From the NCBI GenBank assembly GCA_902615325.1, contig CACMOJ010000001.1, positions 62,001-126,000 on the forward strand: 64,000 nucleotides of DNA. The letters run 5' to 3'. The DNA comes from an uncultured SAR116 cluster alpha proteobacterium. Its GTDB lineage: Bacteria > Pseudomonadota > Alphaproteobacteria > Puniceispirillales > Marisalimonadaceae. The translations under genes were made by a program, and so were the position numbers. Positions 52,134 to 61,152 of the stretch are shown piece after piece; positions within the stretch are counted from its first letter, which is position 1; every line of letters starts with the position of its first letter. The notes beneath the pieces are model-generated. The model saw only the letters and a list, made by a program, of their open reading frames with translations. It made no database searches and was not told the origin of the DNA.

Positions 52134-53105
52134 TTAAGTTTTTAATATAATCTTTCCAAAATGTTTATTATCATTCATTCTATTTAGTGCAAGTTCTGCA
52201 TCAGTTAATTCAAAAACACTATCAATGGGATGTTTAATCTGATCATTTAGTACAAATTTCCATAATTCATCATTAGCTAATTTAGAAACTAAATAGTTTT
52301 CTTCAATTGACCTTGTTCTTCCAGTTGTTCCAATATAGTGAATTCTTCTTTTTGCATGCAAATCATGATCAAAATTTGAATTTATTCCCGCTAATCTACC
52401 GATGTTAATAAGATGTCCGTTAATCTTAGTAACTTCCATATTTAAATTAGAAAAATTGCCAGATAGCATATCAATAACTAAATCTACACCCTTACCATCA
52501 GTTTTATCTAGTATAATATTTTTCCAATTACTTTTGCTAATATCAATAAGATAATCTGCGCCAAATTCGCTAAGTTTTTTTAATCTAGTTTGATCAGATG
52601 ATGAACCAAAAATTAAACTTGCACCTAAACATTTTCCAATTTGAAGCCCGATCAAACCTACTCCACTACTTGCTCCTTGAATAAATATAGAATGACCTTT
52701 TTTAAATTTACCATTTGTAATAATGGCATCATGCATAGTTTGAAGACTTCCTTGAATAGATGAAGCTTTTTCCCAGTTAATTTGATCATTTTGAAACTTT
52801 ACACACCTTAAATGATGTGCCAATGCAAACTCAGCCCAGCCAGAGCCACCCCTACACATCACTTTATCACCTTTTGACAAATTAGACACTTTTGAGCCCA
52901 ATTCAATTACTTCACCAGCAAACTCTCCTCCTAATATTTTTAAGTTAGATCCCATATGTCCAAAGGATTGACCTTGAGTTTCTAGTAAATCTGATCTGTT
53001 TAAACCACACGCATATACTTTAACAAGTACTTGAAAATCATTTGGAGTCGGAACAGAAGTATCTACCACTTTAATTCCTTCTTTTTGTAATGTAACAGCT
53101 TTCAT
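52134..53105 (-). CDS. Zinc-type/quinone-oxidoreductase-like MDR dehydrogenase
   Basis: A 323-residue MDR. MKAVTLQKEGIKVV is a typical start; I use ATG 53105 because the ORF track start is a TTG seven codons earlier inside the spacer. GLNRSDLLETQGQ and FIQGASSGVGLIGLQIGKCLGA (AASSGVG NADP site) match quinone oxidoreductase-like members without structural zinc. It starts 5 bp after the SDR stop, in the middle of the operon. Reduction of an enone or quinone-type intermediate is possible. Confidence 0.83.
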   Translation of the reverse strand: MKAVTLQKEGIKVVDTSVPTPNDFQVLVKVYACGLNRSDLLETQGQSFGHMGSNLKILGGEFAGEVIELGSKVSNLSKGDKVMCRGGSGWAEFALAHHLRCVKFQNDQINWEKASSIQGSLQTMHDAIITNGKFKKGHSIFIQGASSGVGLIGLQIGKCLGASLIFGSSSDQTRLKKLSEFGADYLIDISKSNWKNIILDKTDGKGVDLVIDMLSGNFSNLNMEVTKINGHLINIGRLAGINSNFDHDLHAKRRIHYIGTTGRTRSIEENYLVSKLANDELWKFVLNDQIKHPIDSVFELTDAELALNRMNDNKHFGKIILKT

Positions 53106-53110
53106 AAACT

Positions 53111-53875
53111 CTATCTCGAGGTCCAACCACCATCAACAAGAACACTTGAACCAGTCATTAAAGAAGATGCATCAGATGCAAGAAAAACAAATGGACCCAT
53201 TAAATCAGAAATCTCGCCAAGTCTTCCAAGAGGGATCATTGAAAGAACTTGTTTTTTAAATTCATCATCTTTTAAAAAAGGTTCCGTCATAGGAGTTTTT
53301 ATGAAAGTTGGACAAATTGAATTAACTCTTATACCAATTGGAGCAAGCTCAATCGCAAGTGATTTAGTAAAACCCTCAATAGCAAATTTTGTTGAACAAT
53401 ACGTTGTTCTATTAGGACCTCCAACATGACCCATTTGAGATGAAACGTTAATAATTGATCCTTTTATATTATTTGAAATCATCTTCTTAACAACAGTTTG
53501 CGTTAAACTAATAACTGATTTTACATTTAATGACATAACATAATCAAAATCATTAATATTGGTATCAACTAAACTAGATGGTATATTCGTACCTGCATTA
53601 TTTACTAAAATATCAAAACAATCTTCATCATCAATGAGTTTAGACACATCGTTTTGGTTTGTTACGTCTAAAGATTTATAACTAGATTTATGACCTAATT
53701 TTTTTAAATGATTGTATATTTCTTCTAACTCTTTTGCTGTTCGTGAAACCATCATTACATCTGCTCCTGCGGAAGCTAATGCTATAGATGCACCAAGACC
53801 AATGCCTCTACCAGCTCCAGTAACTAAAGCTCTCTTGTTTTTTAAACTAAAACTTGGTGTTTCTGGAAAATTCAT
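53111..53875 (-). CDS. Short-chain dehydrogenase/reductase (SDR)
   Basis: A 254-residue classical SDR. GAGRGIGLGASIAL is the cofactor site, NNAG near residue 91, SSQMGHVGGPNRTTYCSTKFA contains the Ser/Tyr/Lys set, and SSLMTGSSVLVDGGWTSR is the usual tail. It lies 9 bp after the histidinol-dehydrogenase-like gene, to which it is probably coupled in the oxidation of a small polyol or sulfonate. Confidence 0.88.
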   Translation of the reverse strand: MNFPETPSFSLKNKRALVTGAGRGIGLGASIALASAGADVMMVSRTAKELEEIYNHLKKLGHKSSYKSLDVTNQNDVSKLIDDEDCFDILVNNAGTNIPSSLVDTNINDFDYVMSLNVKSVISLTQTVVKKMISNNIKGSIINVSSQMGHVGGPNRTTYCSTKFAIEGFTKSLAIELAPIGIRVNSICPTFIKTPMTEPFLKDDEFKKQVLSMIPLGRLGEISDLMGPFVFLASDASSLMTGSSVLVDGGWTSR

Positions 53876-53884
53876 GATTTTCTC

Positions 53885-55192
53885 CTATTCTGCAACAGCA
53901 TAGGGTTTTATATTTCTACCACCATATCGTCTTACTCTTATGTTAGCTTGTTCACCATGGCCAGAAAACCCTTCTAATGCGCAAAGCCTAGAACAATATT
54001 CACCAATTTTTGATGATGCTTCATCTGTTAAAACCTTTTGATAAGTACAAGTTTTGATAAATTTACCAACCCATAAACCACCTGTATATCTTGCAGCTGT
54101 TTTTGTAGGTAAAGTATGATTTGTACCTATTACTTTGTCACCATAAGCTACATTAGTTCGAGATCCTAAAAATAAAGCTCCATAATTTGTCATATTTTTA
54201 AGAAAATAATCAACATCTTCTGTCATGATTTGAACGTGTTCAAATGCCAATTCATCTGCAACTTGAATCATTTCTTCTAGGGACTCACATACAATTACTT
54301 GCCCATATTCTTTCCATGAATTTTTTGCGATATCTGCAGTTGGTATAATATTTAACTGTCTATCAACTTCCGCTAAAGTGTCCTCAGCAAGTTTTCTTGA
54401 ATTGGTAAGTAAAATTGCAGGACTCGTTGGGCCATGTTCAGCTTGCCCAAGTAAATCAACTGCACATATCTCCGCATCTGAAGTTTTATCTGCTATAACT
54501 AAAGTTTCAGTTGGGCCTGCAAATAAATCTATACCAACTCTTCCATAAAGTTGTCTTTTTGCTTCTGCTACAAACATATTTCCTGGGCCTACTATCATAT
54601 CTGATTTGGTGATGCTTTCAGTCCCTAAAGCCATTGATGCAACAGCTTGAATACCACCAAGGCAAAGTATTTTATGTGCACCCCCATAAAACATTGCAGA
54701 TACTATTGCAGGATGGGGCTTCCCATCTTGCGGTGGAGCAGAGGCAGTGATATTTTTTACACCAGCCACACTTGCAGTAATAACTGACATATGAGCTGAG
54801 GCAACCATAGGATATTTTCCTCCAGGCACATAACAACCCACAGAATTCACTGGAATATTTTTATGACCCAAAACCACACCAGGCATAGTTTCTACTTCTA
54901 AATCTTTTAGACATTCTAATTGCTTTTTTGCGAAGTTTCTCACTTGATCTTGTGCAAACTTGATATCTTCTAAATCTCTTTTGTTTACTCTATCAATAAT
55001 ATTTTCAATTTCGTTTTTATTAAGAATAAAATTATCAGGTGAATAATTGTCAAACTTAAGTGATAATTCTCTAACAGCTTCATCACCTCTTTTAGAAACA
55101 TCGTTTAAAATGTTCTCAACTTTTCTTTTAACTTTTTCATCAGCCTCAATAATTTCACTTTCTGATTTACCTTCTTTTAACCATATAGCCAT
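53885..55192 (-). CDS. Histidinol-dehydrogenase-like enzyme, sulfopropanediol dehydrogenase (HpsN)-type
   Basis: A 435-residue zinc dehydrogenase. It has the HisD fold landmarks [47 protein letters not shown] and the catalytic pair in LAFEHVQIM (Glu-His). Zinc-ligand candidates lie in [25 protein letters not shown] and LEGFSGH. The [11 protein letters not shown] stretch and the [23 protein letters not shown] tail resemble HpsN, which oxidises (R)-2,3-dihydroxypropanesulfonate to sulfolactate, more than biosynthetic HisD. No his genes are nearby, and an SDR and TRAP transporter accompany it. HpsN identity is likely by similarity recalled, not proven. Confidence 0.75.
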   Translation of the reverse strand: MAIWLKEGKSESEIIEADEKVKRKVENILNDVSKRGDEAVRELSLKFDNYSPDNFILNKNEIENIIDRVNKRDLEDIKFAQDQVRNFAKKQLECLKDLEVETMPGVVLGHKNIPVNSVGCYVPGGKYPMVASAHMSVITASVAGVKNITASAPPQDGKPHPAIVSAMFYGGAHKILCLGGIQAVASMALGTESITKSDMIVGPGNMFVAEAKRQLYGRVGIDLFAGPTETLVIADKTSDAEICAVDLLGQAEHGPTSPAILLTNSRKLAEDTLAEVDRQLNIIPTADIAKNSWKEYGQVIVCESLEEMIQVADELAFEHVQIMTEDVDYFLKNMTNYGALFLGSRTNVAYGDKVIGTNHTLPTKTAARYTGGLWVGKFIKTCTYQKVLTDEASSKIGEYCSRLCALEGFSGHGEQANIRVRRYGGRNIKPYAVAE

Positions 55193-55239
55193 ATAAAAAT
55201 TCCTTTTTACTTAATTTATACACATTTTAATAAATGCAA

Positions 55240-55264
55240 AAATACTTTAAACTATCAAGTATTT
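55240..55264 (-). terminator. Hairpin between flavin reductase and HpsN-like genes
   Basis: An 8-9-8 stem, AAATACTT/AAGTATTT, in the 73-bp gap between the two minus-strand genes, followed in the reading direction by a few T. It may be a weak terminator or processing site. Confidence 0.4.
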
Positions 55265-55265
55265 T

Positions 55266-55724
55266 TTAAGCTAAAGAACCATTCCAAAAAATCAAAGGAT
55301 CATTTTCATTAGCATGAAAATTTATAACTTCACCCACTAAAATTTGATGATCACCACCGGGATAGTTTTTCCATTTTAAACAATCAAACCATGCTAGTGA
55401 TTTTTGGATAATAGGAAACCCATTGTCACTTAAAATAAAATCAATATTGTTAAATTTATTATCAACTGAACTTGAAAATAAATTACAGATATCTCTTTGA
55501 TTTTTTGATAAAATACTAACTGAATAACCCTTAGCATTTAAAAAGATATCATAACTTGGTTGATTAATACCAATGTTCCATAACACTAACGGTGGATCAA
55601 GTGAAACAGAAGTAAAACTATTTACAGTCATTCCAATAGGTTTTCCATCATCATCAATGGTAGAAACTATTGTCACACCAGTGGCAAATTTTGATAAAAC
55701 ATTTCTTAAATTCTTGTTGTTCAT
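55266..55724 (-). CDS. Flavin reductase family protein (FMN-binding)
   Basis: A 152-residue flavin reductase. KFATGVTIVSTIDDDGKPIGMTVNSFTSVSLDPPLVLW is the family signature for FMN binding, and GGDHQILVGEVINF the second hallmark. It provides reduced flavin to a partner monooxygenase. The only flavin monooxygenase-like gene in the window is the luciferase-type protein at 62718, not adjacent. It is divergent from the LysR gene with a 96-bp gap and heads the minus-strand operon. Confidence 0.85.
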   Translation of the reverse strand: MNNKNLRNVLSKFATGVTIVSTIDDDGKPIGMTVNSFTSVSLDPPLVLWNIGINQPSYDIFLNAKGYSVSILSKNQRDICNLFSSSVDNKFNNIDFILSDNGFPIIQKSLAWFDCLKWKNYPGGDHQILVGEVINFHANENDPLIFWNGSLA

Positions 55725-55732
55725 ATTTAATG

Positions 55733-55746
55733 CATCTAATTAGATG
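55733..55746. promoter_or_regulatory. 14-bp perfect palindrome in the LysR divergent promoter
   Basis: CATCTAATTAGATG, perfectly symmetric, located 9 bp upstream of the flavin-reductase start and 75 bp upstream of the LysR start. It includes a T-N11-A-like spacing, so it may be the LysR-type binding site. Inference from position and symmetry only. Confidence 0.45.
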
Positions 55747-55820
55747 TTTTGTTTTATCATTATTTGTGTATTATAAGTAATTATTTATTTATATGAATTG
55801 TATCAACTTAACTGATAATT

Positions 55821-56756
55821 ATGTCTGTATCTATAAAACAACTTAAAGCATTTGTAGCAGTAGTTGAAGAAAAATCTTTTAGTCAAGCAGCCGAAAGGTT
55901 AAATGCAACTCAATCTGGTATGTCTATGCTAGTTCAAAATCTTGAAATTAGTATAGGAAAAAAATTATTAGATAGAATTCCAGGAAATATGCGTTTAACT
56001 GAAAGCGGAAAAGATTTCTATAAATATTCATTAGACATTTTAAGGCTTATGGAAAAAGCTTTAATCGATACTAAATCGTCATCAGATAGTTTTTCAGGTA
56101 ATATTGATTGTGGATTAATGCCAACTTTTACAAGATCAGCATTGCCAATAACATTATCTAAATTTTTAGAAGATCATCCCAAGGTTGAATTCAAAATAAC
56201 AGAAGCTTACTCAGGTGTTCTTGAAGAGATGGTCCGGTCAAACAAAATTGAATTTGCTATAGTTCCATCTGTAAAAAGTTCATTAGGATTAAATGTTCAA
56301 TTTGTATCAAAAGACTTAAACTTATTAGTAAGTTCCAAAAAATCTCCATTTGAACATTTAAAACCTCTTAAAATTGAAAATTTAAAATCTCATGACTTAA
56401 AAATCATTTTACCAAGTCCTGAAAATTCTAGACGGATTGCTATAAACCAATATTTATCTACTCATGGTATAAAACCTAAATCAATTCTTGAAATGGATGG
56501 CATGATTGGGACATTAGAAATGGTTGCTTACAGCGATTGGTGCTCCATACTTCCAGCTGCATTATGTGACTTAGATATAGATGGAAAATCAAGAACCTTA
56601 TCTCCATTAGATTCTCCCCCTTTAATAACAGATTATGTTTTAATTACCTCAGCTAGCAGAGAACTAAGTCCAGTTACAAAGTTTTTCAGTGAAAAAATTT
56701 GTGAAGAAATAAAAAATATCAGTGAAAAGCTAAATCAAAGAGTTCAAAAACATTGA
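55821..56756 (+). CDS. LysR-family transcriptional regulator
   Basis: A 311-residue LTTR. The N-terminal winged helix runs MSVSIKQLKAFVAVVEEKSFSQAAERLNATQSGMSMLVQNLE, with LLDRIPGNMRLTESG as hinge, followed by a substrate-binding domain (residues about 90-295). It sits between the minus-strand catabolic operon and the plus-strand TRAP operon and probably controls both in response to the transported compound. Confidence 0.9.
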   Translation: MSVSIKQLKAFVAVVEEKSFSQAAERLNATQSGMSMLVQNLEISIGKKLLDRIPGNMRLTESGKDFYKYSLDILRLMEKALIDTKSSSDSFSGNIDCGLMPTFTRSALPITLSKFLEDHPKVEFKITEAYSGVLEEMVRSNKIEFAIVPSVKSSLGLNVQFVSKDLNLLVSSKKSPFEHLKPLKIENLKSHDLKIILPSPENSRRIAINQYLSTHGIKPKSILEMDGMIGTLEMVAYSDWCSILPAALCDLDIDGKSRTLSPLDSPPLITDYVLITSASRELSPVTKFFSEKICEEIKNISEKLNQRVQKH

Positions 56757-56824
56757 TTAGTTTAATTTATCCTTGATTGCATATTTAATATGTCTATTCT
56801 TTATCAAATTGAGAGGATTCTATA

Positions 56825-57292
56825 ATGGTAAAAAAAGTCTCTGAAATTTTACAAGGTATTGCTGCAATTTGGCTTGTTTTTGTAGCTTTTACAATTTTTG
56901 CTGAAGTAACTTTTAGAAATTTTGGACTTTTTTTGGGAGCTGATCAGATAGTTCAAAACTCTGTTCCAGCAATTGTTTTTCTTCAAGTCCCTTTTGCAAT
57001 TGTCTCAGGAACAATGTTAAGAACAACTTTAATATACGAGTTTTGTAGCAAAAATTCTAAAATAATAATTAATGTCTTATCCTTCTTAATTGGAATGATG
57101 CTTTTTATTGGCATAGCTGTGGGTGGGTGGACAGATATGATTAAAGGATGGGAAATTAGAGAGTACCAAGGAATTGGTGCAATTGAATTTCCAGTGTATA
57201 TTGTAAGAACAGTAATAATATTTGCTGCTATTATAATTGTTTATATATATGCAAGCCTTATTATCGATCAATTCAAAAAAAAAAATAATTAG
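56825..57292 (+). CDS. TRAP transporter small permease (DctQ-type)
   Basis: A 155-residue membrane protein with four helices, including AAIWLVFVAFTIFAEVTFRNFGLFLGADQIVQNSVPAIVFL, the standard DctQ start with Glu/Arg-Asn after the first helix. It precedes the large permease by 15 bp and is needed for assembly of the TRAP complex. AGAGG before the ATG. Confidence 0.88.
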   Translation: MVKKVSEILQGIAAIWLVFVAFTIFAEVTFRNFGLFLGADQIVQNSVPAIVFLQVPFAIVSGTMLRTTLIYEFCSKNSKIIINVLSFLIGMMLFIGIAVGGWTDMIKGWEIREYQGIGAIEFPVYIVRTVIIFAAIIIVYIYASLIIDQFKKKNN

Positions 57293-57307
57293 CCTTAGAG
57301 AATAAGT

Positions 57308-58624
57308 ATGGAAATGGATTTAAATGTATTAATGTTAATTACATTGCTTGGCATGTTACTAGCAATATTCGCAGGTGTTCACATAGCTTTAGCATTAGGT
57401 GCTACAGCAATGATTGGAACATATTTCATATTTGAAGACGCATATATGGCTGCAAGCCAAGTTGGAGGTGCAGCATATGAATTGATTAGAGATCATGTTT
57501 TTATGACAATACCCCTTTTTGTTTTAATGGGAGATTTTTTATCGAGAAGTGGAGCGGCAGCAGACCTTTATAATCTTATTAATAAAGGTCTTAAAGGAGT
57601 GCCAGGAAGATTAGGTGTCGCAACAGTAACTGGTAATACAGCATTTGCAGCAGTAACAGGAACATCTATTGCTTCAGCAGCAGCATTTACCAGAATAGCA
57701 TGGCCAGAAATGAAAAAAGCTGGTTATAATCATAGCTTTGCACTTGGAGCTATTTCGGGGAGTGCATGTTTAGGAATGTTGATTCCACCTAGCGTTTTGC
57801 TGATTGTTTGGGGAATTATAACAGAAGACTCAATTGGAAAATTATTTGTTGCTGGTTTGATTCCTGGAATTCTTCTTGCTTTATTATATGTAACCTACAA
57901 CCTTGTCAGAGCGATTATGAAACCAGAACTTGCTCCTGAACCAGATAAAGTTGGCTTAACGACAAAATTAACGAAAACAGAAATTTATTCAGGTTTTTCT
58001 ATTATAGCATTAATTTTTTTAGTACTTGGTGGGATTTGGGGAGGAATTTTTACAGCTACCGAAGCAGCAGGAATGGGCGCTATTGCTAGCTTTATAATAG
58101 CATTATGTAAAGGCATGAATTTTAAAGGTGTTGTTGATTCCGTGATCGATGCAGGAAAAACATCTGCTCCAATAATGATTTTACTAATAACAGCTGGGAT
58201 GTATTCAAGATTTCTTTCCTTATCTGATATAAATTCAATAATACTTGAAGCTATTACATCAGTTGGATTAAATCAGTTTGCCATTCTAATTATGATGGTT
58301 GTTATATGGCTAGTTTTAGGTATGCTTTTAGACTCAATTTCAATTATTCTTCTTACAGTACCTTTATTTATTCATTTAGTTCCTGAAATGAACCCATACG
58401 CATTTGCTATATTTGGTATTTTAGCAATTGAAGCTGGGCTTCTTACTCCTCCTTTTGGTCTTATTGTTTATACTGTCAAGGGAGTTCTCACGGGTAGCAA
58501 TGATAATGTTCCATTAGGCACAATTTTTATGGGTTCTATTCCATATTGGATAATGATGTTATTCGTAATGATTATGGTTTATTTAATTCCAGAATTAGCA
58601 AGCTGGCCAACAAAGTTTGTTTAA
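57308..58624 (+). CDS. TRAP transporter large permease (DctM-type)
   Basis: A 438-residue permease with about twelve hydrophobic segments. FAGVHIALALGATAMIG, FMTIPLFVLMGDFLSRSGAA, AAVTGTSIASAAAFTRIAWPEMKKAGY and ISGSACLGMLIPPSVLLIVWG are characteristic DctM stretches, including the pore proline/serine motif. It transports an anionic organic acid using a Na+ gradient together with the small permease and binding protein encoded on either side. Confidence 0.93.
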   Translation: MEMDLNVLMLITLLGMLLAIFAGVHIALALGATAMIGTYFIFEDAYMAASQVGGAAYELIRDHVFMTIPLFVLMGDFLSRSGAAADLYNLINKGLKGVPGRLGVATVTGNTAFAAVTGTSIASAAAFTRIAWPEMKKAGYNHSFALGAISGSACLGMLIPPSVLLIVWGIITEDSIGKLFVAGLIPGILLALLYVTYNLVRAIMKPELAPEPDKVGLTTKLTKTEIYSGFSIIALIFLVLGGIWGGIFTATEAAGMGAIASFIIALCKGMNFKGVVDSVIDAGKTSAPIMILLITAGMYSRFLSLSDINSIILEAITSVGLNQFAILIMMVVIWLVLGMLLDSISIILLTVPLFIHLVPEMNPYAFAIFGILAIEAGLLTPPFGLIVYTVKGVLTGSNDNVPLGTIFMGSIPYWIMMLFVMIMVYLIPELASWPTKFV

Positions 58625-58678
58625 ACTTTAAAAATAAATAAAAGATGCTAAACTTTTAACATTAACGGAGGAATATTT

Positions 58679-59782
58679 ATGTTAAAAAATTTAAAAAAAG
58701 CACTTCCACTTGGGCTTTTGATCTCTGGTGCTATTGCAACTTCTGCCATTGCAGGCTCATATACCTTAAGAGTTGGATCAGGACATCCTTCAGCTCCTAC
58801 TGCATATGTGACTGGAATGGAAAAAGTTTTTGTGCCGAACATTAAAAAAAGAGTGGCAGCGGAAACAAAACACAAAATTAAAATAATAGAAGCTTATGCT
58901 GGTAAAATAGCAAAAGTACATGAAACATTAGAGGCAGTTGAAAAAGGATTGCTTGACATTGGTTCATATTGTGTATGTTTTGAGACTGCAAAATTATTAC
59001 CATGGAACTTTGATTATTTTGTTCCATTTACATTAACAAATCTTGAGACAAACTGGGAAGTTAAGCATAGAGTTCTTAAAAAATTTCCACAATTAGCAAA
59101 AATGCTTGAAGATAAATATAATCAAAAATTTATAGCTATGCAGGGTTTTGATGATTATGGAATTGGAACTGTTAAACAATGGAATAAAGCACAAGAACTT
59201 AAAGGCGTTAAAGTAATTGCTGCTGGTCCAAACTTACCATGGGTATCATTATTTGGATCAATACCAGTAACATCGACATTGCCTACTATGTATAATGACT
59301 TAGCAACTGGTGTCGCCAAAGGTGTAATTATCTTCCCTTCTGCCCACGCTGGAGGATTTAAGTTTTATGAACAAGCTCCATACTGGAAAGTTATAGGTTT
59401 TGGTGCAATGGCACAAACTATCACAACAATTAATCTAAAAACATTAGCTAAACTTCCACCTGAAGTAGCAAAGATTGTTATGGAAGAAGCCGCTAATTAC
59501 GAAAGATCAGCTGTTAAAGATGGACAAAGAAGATACCAAAAAGGTTTAACTGATTTAATGAAACTAGGTCAGAAAAAAGGTATTAATGATTCTGTTACTT
59601 ATCTACCTGTAGCACAGCAAAAGATTTGGGCTGAAACAATTAAAGATTGGCCTAATTCAAGAGCTGCTGACATCACTAAAGGCTATCCTGGAATTGATGG
59701 TGCTGCTTTGATGAACGTTTACATGGAAGAAGTTGAAAAAACAGGACATAAATTCCCTGTAAGATATAAAATTGGTGGTTAA
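58679..59782 (+). CDS. TRAP transporter solute-binding protein (DctP-type)
   Basis: A 367-residue periplasmic protein. A leader of about 23 residues (LGLLISGAIATSAIAG) precedes SYTLRVGSGHPSAPTAYVTGM. Typical elements follow: EKGLLDIGSYCV, ELKGVKVIAAGPNLPWV and LPTMYNDLATGVAKGV. The Arg position that usually binds a carboxylate reads KVIAAG here, so the ligand may differ from simple dicarboxylates. AAACGGAGGA precedes the ATG. It is last of the TRAP operon; a terminator follows. Confidence 0.9.
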   Translation: MLKNLKKALPLGLLISGAIATSAIAGSYTLRVGSGHPSAPTAYVTGMEKVFVPNIKKRVAAETKHKIKIIEAYAGKIAKVHETLEAVEKGLLDIGSYCVCFETAKLLPWNFDYFVPFTLTNLETNWEVKHRVLKKFPQLAKMLEDKYNQKFIAMQGFDDYGIGTVKQWNKAQELKGVKVIAAGPNLPWVSLFGSIPVTSTLPTMYNDLATGVAKGVIIFPSAHAGGFKFYEQAPYWKVIGFGAMAQTITTINLKTLAKLPPEVAKIVMEEAANYERSAVKDGQRRYQKGLTDLMKLGQKKGINDSVTYLPVAQQKIWAETIKDWPNSRAADITKGYPGIDGAALMNVYMEEVEKTGHKFPVRYKIGG

Positions 59783-59801
59783 CCAATATTGATAAACATT
59801 T

Positions 59802-59832
59802 AAGGCATACAAGAAATTGTGTGCCTTTTTTA
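59802..59832 (+). terminator. Rho-independent terminator after the TRAP operon
   Basis: AAGGCATACA and TGTGTGCCTT form a 10-bp stem (one G-U) around AGAAAT, followed by TTTTT. It lies 20 bp after the binding-protein stop. The start of the DUF2798 gene (ATG 59835) directly follows the T run, so that gene either depends on read-through or has another promoter. Confidence 0.88.
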
Positions 59833-59834
59833 TT

Positions 59835-60071
59835 ATGAACAAACAAAAATACATAATTTATTTAGCATCAATATTCATGTCCATTGTTATAACAATGTTC
59901 ATTAGTTCTGTTGTAACGTTCAAATCTCTAGATAATTTGAGTTTATTTTGGCAAGTTTGGCCAATTAATTGGTTTTATGCGATACTTATTGCTTTCCCTG
60001 CAATAATTATATTTAGACCCATATGTCAAAAAGCTAGTGAAAAAATAATTAGCTTTTTATTAAAAAATTAA
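59835..60071 (+). CDS. DUF2798-like small membrane protein
   Basis: A 78-residue protein with two hydrophobic helices (IIYLASIFMSIVITMFISSVVTF and NWFYAILIAFPAIIIF), a WPINWFYA turn and a basic end (FRPICQKASEKI). This matches DUF2798 proteins, usually about 75-85 residues. I use ATG 59835, since the track start at TTG 59817 lies inside the terminator stem. Function unknown. Confidence 0.7.
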   Translation: MNKQKYIIYLASIFMSIVITMFISSVVTFKSLDNLSLFWQVWPINWFYAILIAFPAIIIFRPICQKASEKIISFLLKN

Positions 60072-60841
60072 TAATCTAAAATAGCAACAACCCTTACAAA
60101 TCCCGCTGAACCATTTTTAATTTTAAATGGAAAAGCAGAAACTAAAAAACCTTTATCAGGTAATTTTTCTAAGTTACACAATTTTTCTATATGAGAATAT
60201 CCTTTATGCATGCCTGCTCTATGACCTTCCCAAATTAAGCAAGGATCTTTAGTCTTTTTAAATTTTTTAGCAGTATGTGTAAATGGAGCATCCCAACTCC
60301 AAGCATCTGTTCCGGTTAATCGAATACCTTGGTCAAGTAGATAAATTGTTGCATCTTTCCCAATACCACAACCTTTTAACAAAAAATCAGGTTTACCATA
60401 ATGCCCAGATGCAGATGTATTGACAAATATTATATCCAAAGGAGAAAGAGTATGTTCAATTCTATCTAATTCTTTTTTAATATCATCTACATTAACAACA
60501 TAACCATCTGAAAAAGACCTAAAATCAAATTTAACTCCTTTACCATAACACCATTCTAATGGCACCTCATCTATTGTAATAGCTCTATTTCCATTATCCA
60601 TGGTTGAATGGTAGTGATAAGGAGCGTCCATATGTGTCCCATTATGCGTACTTACAGTGATGGTTTCCATAGCCCAGCCCTCACCACCTGGCAAATCTTC
60701 TTTTTTTAACCCCGGGAAAAAGCTCATAATTTCTTCAGCGGTATCTTGGTGATGATGGTAATTAATCTTGGGAAGCATAAAATCTGGATCGGAAGTAATT
60801 CCTTCTTCTAATGAAACAGATAAATCAATAAACTTTTTCAT
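60068..60841 (-). CDS. Cyclase-family metal-dependent hydrolase
   Basis: A 257-residue cyclase/KynB-like protein. The metal motif is HNGTHMDAPYHYH (residues about 73-85), close to the canonical HxGTHxDxPxHF. LTGTDAWSWDAPF and HRAGMHKGYSHIEKLCNL fill the middle, and SAFPFKIKNGSAGFVRVVAIL closes it. It would open a cyclic amide or lactone or hydrolyse an N-formyl group. It is the last gene of the minus-strand operon 62584-60068 and distinct from the family member at 2254. Confidence 0.82.
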   Translation of the reverse strand: MKKFIDLSVSLEEGITSDPDFMLPKINYHHHQDTAEEIMSFFPGLKKEDLPGGEGWAMETITVSTHNGTHMDAPYHYHSTMDNGNRAITIDEVPLEWCYGKGVKFDFRSFSDGYVVNVDDIKKELDRIEHTLSPLDIIFVNTSASGHYGKPDFLLKGCGIGKDATIYLLDQGIRLTGTDAWSWDAPFTHTAKKFKKTKDPCLIWEGHRAGMHKGYSHIEKLCNLEKLPDKGFLVSAFPFKIKNGSAGFVRVVAILDY

Positions 60842-60850
60842 ATAAACCTC

Positions 60851-61144
60851 TTATTTATTTGACAAATTATCTACCCTTTTATTAAAAGGGGAAATAATAA
60901 TATCTTCCCAAACATCTGCATGATATAGTGGATCATTTGCTTGAAATGTATGAATTTCTGAAATTTCGTCAGCTTCAACCATAAAAAATGAACCATTCAT
61001 AGTTTTACCATCCAAATCCGTTAAGGGTCCTGATACAAGTGTTTTTATTGGATTTGTTGATAAATACTTTCTGTGTTCGTCAATAACAGCCATTCTTCTT
61101 TTTAATGCGTCGGCTTTATCTTTACATACAATTATCCAAATCAT
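60851..61144 (-). CDS. YciI-like protein
   Basis: A 97-residue dimeric alpha-beta protein of the YciI family. IWIIVCKDKADALKRRMAVIDEHRKYL contains the conserved helix-1 His (EHRKYL), and VSGPLTDLDGKTMNGSFFMVEADEISEI follows the family beta hairpin. Its usual His-Asp pair suggests a small-molecule hydrolase or dehydrochlorinase-like role. It lies 8 bp downstream of the cupin gene and 9 bp upstream of the cyclase gene. Confidence 0.82.
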   Translation of the reverse strand: MIWIIVCKDKADALKRRMAVIDEHRKYLSTNPIKTLVSGPLTDLDGKTMNGSFFMVEADEISEIHTFQANDPLYHADVWEDIIISPFNKRVDNLSNK

Positions 61145-61152
61145 TTATTATT

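Noticed and set aside
53885-55192. Biosynthetic histidinol dehydrogenase (hisD)
   Set aside because: No his genes nearby; the context is catabolic and the conserved blocks look closer to HpsN-type dehydrogenases.
59817-59834. TTG start for the DUF2798-like gene from the ORF track
   Set aside because: It lies within the right arm of the TRAP-operon terminator; the ATG at 59835 directly follows.
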